DNA of 64,000 bases. Source: Aquabacterium fontiphilum (GTDB lineage Bacteria; Pseudomonadota; Gammaproteobacteria; Burkholderiales; Burkholderiaceae_C). The position numbers and the translations under genes were made by a program. How positions within the stretch are numbered: the stretch's first letter is position 1; each line of letters starts with the position of its first letter. The stretch spans positions 124,001-188,000 of the forward strand of contig NZ_JAAAPN010000002.1 of the NCBI RefSeq assembly GCF_009909205.1, in the 5' to 3' direction. Under the pieces are notes generated by a model. That model saw only the letters and a list, made by a program, of their open reading frames with translations. It made no database searches and was not told the DNA's origin. Shown here one piece after another: positions 59,708 through 64,000 of this stretch.

Positions 59708-60646
59708 ATGTCAGTCTACTCCATGACCGGCTTTGCCAGCGCGGTCGCGTCGGCTACCGACCACGTCGGTGAAAACACGGATCTGGCCGATCCGTCGACG
59801 GTGTCACGGCGCGCGGCCTCGGGGGGCGTGGGGGCGGAGTTGCGCTCGGTCAACAGCCGGTTTCTGGATCTGAGCTTCAAGTTGGCCGATGAGTTCCGCG
59901 GGCTGGAGCCCGCCTTGCGCGAGATGCTGACGGCCGCGTTCAAGCGCGGCAAGATCGAGTTCCGATTGCAGCCTCAGCGCGCGGCGGATGCCGGTTGGCC
60001 GCAGCCGCAACCGGATCAGCTGCACACGCTGGCCCGGCTGGAGGGCATGGTGCAGAACTGGTTGCCCAAGGCACCGCCGCTGTCGGTCAACGAGGTGCTG
60101 AACTGGTGCCGCGCTGCCGCGCCGTCGGTTCGCCTGGAGGAGGTGGCCATGGAAGCTGCCCGCCAGTGCGTCGAGGCGCTGAAGGAGGCCCGCGAGCGCG
60201 AAGGCGCGCGCTTGGTGGCGGTGTTGCAGGACAAGCTCAAGGGCCTGAAGGCGCTGGCCGAGCAGGCCCAGCCGCTGGTGCCTGCGGCTGTGCAACGCCA
60301 GCAGGAGCGCTTCGTGCAGAAGTACCAGGAGGCGCTGCAGGCGGTGGGCGGCACGGTCACGCCCGAGGCTGCCCAGGAGCGCGCGCTCAGCGAGGCGGCA
60401 GCTTACGCCCTGCGCATCGATGTGGACGAAGAGTTGCAGCGGCTGAAGGCCCATCTGGACGAGATCGGCCGGCTGCTCAAAAAGGGTGGCGAGGTGGGCA
60501 AGCGGCTCGACTTTCTCATTCAGGAGTTGCACCGCGAGGCCAACACGCTGGGCTCCAAGGCGGCCGCGCTGGAGCTCACCCAGATCTCGGTGGACATGAA
60601 GGTGCTGATCGAGCAAATGCGCGAGCAGGTTCAGAACCTCGAATGA
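59708..60646 (+). CDS. yicC: YicC-family endoribonuclease
   Basis: A 312-residue protein with N-terminal [10 protein letters not shown] and [20 protein letters not shown] (YicC_N) and the C-terminal DUF1732 region [20 protein letters not shown] and [20 protein letters not shown]. YicC proteins are Mn-dependent endoribonucleases that act on small RNAs in E. coli. A roughly 20-residue insert after residue 10 (about 15-40) is not part of the usual N-terminus. Its stop overlaps the gmk start (ATGA), so the two are coupled. Confidence 0.92.
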   Translation: MSVYSMTGFASAVASATDHVGENTDLADPSTVSRRAASGGVGAELRSVNSRFLDLSFKLADEFRGLEPALREMLTAAFKRGKIEFRLQPQRAADAGWPQPQPDQLHTLARLEGMVQNWLPKAPPLSVNEVLNWCRAAAPSVRLEEVAMEAARQCVEALKEAREREGARLVAVLQDKLKGLKALAEQAQPLVPAAVQRQQERFVQKYQEALQAVGGTVTPEAAQERALSEAAAYALRIDVDEELQRLKAHLDEIGRLLKKGGEVGKRLDFLIQELHREANTLGSKAAALELTQISVDMKVLIEQMREQVQNLE

Positions 60647-61311
60647 GTGCCGATATGCCAACCCAAACCCTTTCCAACGAGGTGCCTGACATGGATTACC
60701 CCGGCAACTTGTTCGTCGTGTCGGCGCCCAGCGGCACGGGCAAATCCAGTCTGGTGAAGGCCTTGCTGGAACTCGATTCGCGCCTGCAGGTGAGCGTGTC
60801 GCACACCACGCGCGCGCCCCGGGGGCAGGAGCAGCATGGCCGCGAATACTGGTTCATCAGCAAGGAGGCCTTCCAGCAGATGGTGGCGCGCGGGGAGTTC
60901 TTCGAGCACGCCGAGGTGCACGGCAACTGCTACGGCACCTCGCGCCAGGCCATCGAGGAGCGCATCCAGCACGGCGAGGACGTGGTGCTGGAGATCGATT
61001 GGCAGGGCGCCCTGCAGATCAAGAAAATCTTCCCCAACGCGGTGCTGATCTTCATTCTGCCGCCCAGCTACGAGGAGCTGCTGCAGCGCCTGAACCGGCG
61101 CGGCGAGGACAGCCCCGAGGTGATCGAGATGCGCATGCGCAATGCCCGCATCGAGGTGGCGCAGGCGAAATTCTTCGATTTCGTGGTGGTCAACGCGCTG
61201 TTCGAGTCGGCCTTGTTCGATTTGAAGGCCATTGTTCATGCGCAGCGGTTAAAATACGCTGCTCAGCTTCGTCACAAGGGTGCGGTTTTCCGCGCGCTTG
61301 ACCTGTGCTGA
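60643..61311 (+). CDS. gmk: Guanylate kinase
   Basis: A 222-residue enzyme converting GMP to GDP. P-loop [23 protein letters not shown]-binding [20 protein letters not shown], and [20 protein letters not shown]. The ATG at 60643 lies in an ATGA overlap with yicC. A shorter start at 60691 (just before the P-loop) is possible but would remove a stretch found in some homologues. It is followed by rpoZ 30 bp later. Confidence 0.94.
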   Translation: MSADMPTQTLSNEVPDMDYPGNLFVVSAPSGTGKSSLVKALLELDSRLQVSVSHTTRAPRGQEQHGREYWFISKEAFQQMVARGEFFEHAEVHGNCYGTSRQAIEERIQHGEDVVLEIDWQGALQIKKIFPNAVLIFILPPSYEELLQRLNRRGEDSPEVIEMRMRNARIEVAQAKFFDFVVVNALFESALFDLKAIVHAQRLKYAAQLRHKGAVFRALDLC

Positions 61312-61341
61312 GCCTTTCCTGACACCTCCCGGAGCGTTTCC

Positions 61342-61545
61342 ATGGCCCGTATCACCGTTGAAGACTGTCTGCAGAAGATCCCCAACCGCTTCCAGCTGGT
61401 CTTGTGCGCCACCTACCGTGCCCGCATGCTGAGCCAGGGCCACGCCCCGAAGATCGAATCGCGCAACAAGCCGGGCGTGACCGCCCTGCGTGAAATTGCC
61501 GCCGGTCAGGTCGGCACCGAGATGCTGCGCAAGGTTCCGACCTGA
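61342..61545 (+). CDS. rpoZ: RNA polymerase omega subunit
   Basis: A 67-residue protein with [20 protein letters not shown] and the family core [20 protein letters not shown]. Omega helps assemble RNA polymerase and takes part in the ppGpp response, and spoT follows directly. The GGAG ribosome site lies seven to ten bases before the ATG. A terminator-like hairpin (61590-61612) lies between rpoZ and spoT. Confidence 0.95.
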   Translation: MARITVEDCLQKIPNRFQLVLCATYRARMLSQGHAPKIESRNKPGVTALREIAAGQVGTEMLRKVPT

Positions 61546-61589
61546 GCGCTGGCTGCCGCGCCTGGCCACAGCTGGGCGCCGACATGAAG

Positions 61590-61620
61590 AAGGCCCGTCC
61601 TGGACGGGCCTTTGCCGTTT
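61590..61620 (+). terminator. Terminator-like hairpin after rpoZ
   Basis: A 9-bp stem AAGGCCCGT / ACGGGCCTT with CCTGG loop (a perfect inverted repeat extending to 11 bp), then TTTGCCGTTTG. The T-run is interrupted, so termination may be partial and allow some transcription into spoT. Confidence 0.7.
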
Positions 61621-61696
61621 GTTGCACAAGGTCTCACACTGGCCTCATATGGTCCTGTCGGGCGCAAGGGCGCCGGAACCGCGTTAAAGTTTCTCC

Positions 61697-63898
61697 ATGA
61701 CCCTGGCCACCGATGCTGCGGCAGCCTCTTTCGCCGCGCTGACCCACAAGCTGGATTACCTCGACGAGGCGGACATCCGCCGGGTGCGCGACGCCTACCG
61801 CTTCGCCGACGAGGCCCACCTGGGACAGTTTCGCGCCAGCGGTGAGCCCTACATCACCCATCCCATCGCGGTGGCTGGCCTGTGCGCCGACTGGAAGCTC
61901 GATGCCCAGGCGATCATGGCCGCGCTCATGCACGACGCCATGGAAGACTGCGGCGTCACCAAGATCGAGCTGATCGAGCGCTTCGGGGCCCCGACGGCCG
62001 AGCTGGTCGATGGCCTGACCAAGCTGGACAAGCTGCAGTTTTCGACGAAGGAAGAGTCGCAGGCGGAGTCCTTCCGCAAGATGCTGCTGGCGATGGCCCG
62101 CGATGTGCGCGTCATCCTCATCAAGCTGGCCGACCGGCTGCACAACATGCGCACGATGGACGCGATGGCCGGGCACAAGCGCGCCCGCATCGCGCGCGAG
62201 ACGCTGGACATCTATGTGCCCATCGCGCACCGGCTGGGCCTGAACCAGACCTACCGCGAGCTGCAGGAGCTGTCCTTCCAGTACATCAAGCCCTGGCGCT
62301 ATGGCGTGCTGGCCAAGGCGGTCAAGAAGACCCGCGGCAACCGGCGCGACCTGGTCGAGCGCATCCGCAAGGAAGTCGAAAGCGCGTTTGCGCATGCCGA
62401 CATGCACGTCGAGGTCTACGGGCGCGAGAAGACCATCTTCTCCATCTACAACAAGATGGTCGAGAAGAACCTGAGCTTTGCGCAGGTCAGCGACATCTTC
62501 GGCTTTCGCATCGTCACGCGTGAGCTGCTGGATTGCTACCGGGCGCTGGGCGTGCTGCACCAGCTGTACAAGCCGCTGCCGGGCCGCTTCAAGGATTACA
62601 TCGCCATCCCCAAGGCCAACGGTTATCAGTCGCTGCACACCACGCTGGTCAACCCGGTGGGCACGGCGGTGGAGTTCCAGATCCGCTCGCAGGCCATGCA
62701 CGCGGTGGCCGAGAAGGGCATTGCGGCGCACTGGATGTACAAAGAGCACAGCGAGCCGGAAGACAGTAGCCCACAACAGGCCGCCGTGTGGCTGCAGTCG
62801 CTGATCGACATCCAGCACGAAACCCGAGATTCGGCCGAGTTCCTGGAGCACCTGAAGATCGACCTCTTCCCCGAGTCGGTCTATGTGCTGACGCCGAAGT
62901 CGCGCATCGTGGCCCTGCCCAAGGGCGCCACGCCGGTGGATTTCGCCTACGCCATCCACTCGGGTGTGGGCGACCGCTGCGTGTCGGCCAAGGTCAATGG
63001 CGAGCCGGTGCCGCTGCGCACCGAACTGCGCAGCGGCGACGTGATCGAGATCGTCACCGCGCCGGGCGCTCGCCCGAACCCGGGTTGGCTGAACTTCGTG
63101 CGCACGGGGCGCGCGCGCTCCAAGATTCGCCACTACCTCAAGAACATGGAGGCAGAAGAGTCGCTGTCGCTGGGCCGCAAGCTCTTGAGCCAGGCCTTGC
63201 GCGCCGAGGGCCTGACATTGCCTGCCGGCGACGAGCAGAGCACGGGTCGCGAAGGCGAGCTGTGGCAGGCGCTGACGCGCTGGGGCGGCAACCGCACGGT
63301 GGACGAGTTGCTGGTCGACATCGGCCTGGGCCGCAAGATCGCGACCATGGTGGCCAAGCGGCTGGCGCAGTTCATGGCGGAATCCGGCGAGCGCCCGGAC
63401 GCGCTCACCTTGAGCCTGGGGCGCTTCTCGGACGAGGCGCCCACGCAGGGCGCGGTGGTACTCGATGGCAGCGAGGGCGCCACAGTGCAGCTTGCACCCT
63501 GCTGCACGCCGGTTCCGGGCGATGCGATTGCCGGCTATCTGGGGCGCGGTGAGGGTCTGGTTGTGCACCGCCACACCTGTGGCGTGGGGCAGCGTTTGTT
63601 CGAGCGCGACCGCGACCGCTGGATCGATGTCAGCTGGTCCGAAGAGCCAACTCGCCTGTTCGAGACGGTGCTGCGCGTCATGGTCACCAATGGCAAGGGC
63701 GTGCTGGCGCAGGTGGCCTCTGCCGTCAGCCGCGCCGAGACCGACATCACCCACATCGAGATGGGCAATGAGCGCCTGGGCGAGACGGCCGAGCTGCGCC
63801 TGACCGTGTCGGTCCGCGACCGTGTGCACCTGGCCGATGTGATGCGTACGCTCAAGCGCTGTCCGTCGGTGCTGCGCGTCGAGCGGCTCTGCGCCTGA
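61697..63898 (+). CDS. spoT: Bifunctional (p)ppGpp synthetase/hydrolase
   Basis: A 733-residue RelA/SpoT-homologue. The HD hydrolase domain has His55 (ITHPIAVAG) and His79-Asp80 (ALMHDAMED), all intact. The synthetase domain (about 240-360) has YGREKTIFSIYNKM, SDIFGFRIV and NGYQSLHTT with EFQIR. TGS (VYVLTPKSRIVALPKGATPV, about 395-455) and a C-terminal ACT domain (VMVTNGKGVLAQVASAVSR) complete the order. The intact HD residues point to both activities rather than a RelA-only protein. It is the last gene of yicC-gmk-rpoZ-spoT. Confidence 0.95.
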   Translation: MTLATDAAAASFAALTHKLDYLDEADIRRVRDAYRFADEAHLGQFRASGEPYITHPIAVAGLCADWKLDAQAIMAALMHDAMEDCGVTKIELIERFGAPTAELVDGLTKLDKLQFSTKEESQAESFRKMLLAMARDVRVILIKLADRLHNMRTMDAMAGHKRARIARETLDIYVPIAHRLGLNQTYRELQELSFQYIKPWRYGVLAKAVKKTRGNRRDLVERIRKEVESAFAHADMHVEVYGREKTIFSIYNKMVEKNLSFAQVSDIFGFRIVTRELLDCYRALGVLHQLYKPLPGRFKDYIAIPKANGYQSLHTTLVNPVGTAVEFQIRSQAMHAVAEKGIAAHWMYKEHSEPEDSSPQQAAVWLQSLIDIQHETRDSAEFLEHLKIDLFPESVYVLTPKSRIVALPKGATPVDFAYAIHSGVGDRCVSAKVNGEPVPLRTELRSGDVIEIVTAPGARPNPGWLNFVRTGRARSKIRHYLKNMEAEESLSLGRKLLSQALRAEGLTLPAGDEQSTGREGELWQALTRWGGNRTVDELLVDIGLGRKIATMVAKRLAQFMAESGERPDALTLSLGRFSDEAPTQGAVVLDGSEGATVQLAPCCTPVPGDAIAGYLGRGEGLVVHRHTCGVGQRLFERDRDRWIDVSWSEEPTRLFETVLRVMVTNGKGVLAQVASAVSRAETDITHIEMGNERLGETAELRLTVSVRDRVHLADVMRTLKRCPSVLRVERLCA

Positions 63899-63900
63899 AC

Positions 63901-64000
63901 TCAGTGCCCCACCGGCGGGGGCGGGTAGCGCACGGCCAGGATCTCCAGCCGCTCCAGACCCCCGGGGGTCATCAGCGCCACCTCGTCGCCCTCGCGAGCC
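63901..64000 (-). CDS. greB: Transcription elongation factor GreB, C-terminal end only
   Basis: Only the last 32 codons are in the window, ending with the stop at 63901-63903 (AREGDEVALMTPGGLERLEI, then LAVRYPPPPVGH). The pattern GDEV..MTPGG..RLEIL.VRY matches the C-terminal FKBP-like domain of GreA/GreB. GreB is preferred because of the short tail and because greB commonly lies next to spoT in Burkholderiales. The gene runs off the right edge and is convergent with spoT, with 2 bp between the stops. Confidence 0.65.
   Translation of the reverse strand, partial: AREGDEVALMTPGGLERLEILAVRYPPPPVGH

Overview
The window is a GC-rich chromosomal segment of a Gram-negative betaproteobacterium of the order Burkholderiales. 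The evidence is the gene order serC-pheA-tyrA-aroA/cmk-rpsA-ihfB-lapA-lapB, the fused AroA-Cmk protein, the DUF4390-ntrY-ntrX block next to rsmB, and yicC-gmk-rpoZ-spoT. The Sphaerotilaceae / Rubrivivax-Leptothrix group is a plausible placement, but this is inference. Coding density is very high: no gene-free stretch exceeds 300 bases. The longest gaps are about 294 bp upstream of fadD and about 250 bp upstream of ompA.

Region 1-11.3 kb is a surface-glycan (LPS core / capsule-like) cluster in alternating blocks. It holds an unrecognised partial gene, a Stealth-family phosphotransferase with an overlapping polytopic membrane protein, two glycosyltransferases (one GT25), and a three-gene ADP-heptose operon (gmhA, heptose kinase, and a fused adenylyltransferase-phosphatase). 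A translationally coupled block of four glycosyltransferases follows: GT4, a GT9 heptosyltransferase-like protein, GT4, and a bacterial-sialyltransferase-like protein.

Region 11.3-28 kb holds a two-domain fasciclin lipoprotein, a decayed MFS transporter gene coupled to a DmeF-type metal exporter, tRNA-Phe with its terminator, ntrX-ntrY-DUF4390-rsmB, and an OlsB-like acyltransferase with a Pho-box-like upstream array. It continues with a stand-alone ptsI, uup, and a NarL-type histidine kinase / response regulator pair.

Region 27-38 kb holds a gshA-kup-benE-gshB unit, amtB-glnK with a sigma-54 promoter and NtrC-type sites, comM, and a PCu(A)C copper chaperone. Region 37-50 kb is a housekeeping block on the minus strand: gyrA, a DUF2059 protein, serC, pheA, tyrA, aroA-cmk, rpsA, ihfB, lapA and lapB.

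Region 50-64 kb holds an OmpA-family protein, a GMC oxidoreductase with a small subunit, fadD, hemW-rdgB-rph, a PP2C phosphatase / Ser-Thr kinase pair, yicC-gmk-rpoZ-spoT, and the end of greB. Most of the window is ordinary core genome. The less ordinary items are the HldE-GmhB domain rearrangement, the Stealth and sialyltransferase-like genes, the tandem 11-bp Pho-like array upstream of olsB, the nitrogen-control sites upstream of glnK, an NtrX lacking its AAA+ domain, an apparent CTG start, and the deleted MFS gene. I did not see a clearly new multi-gene system.
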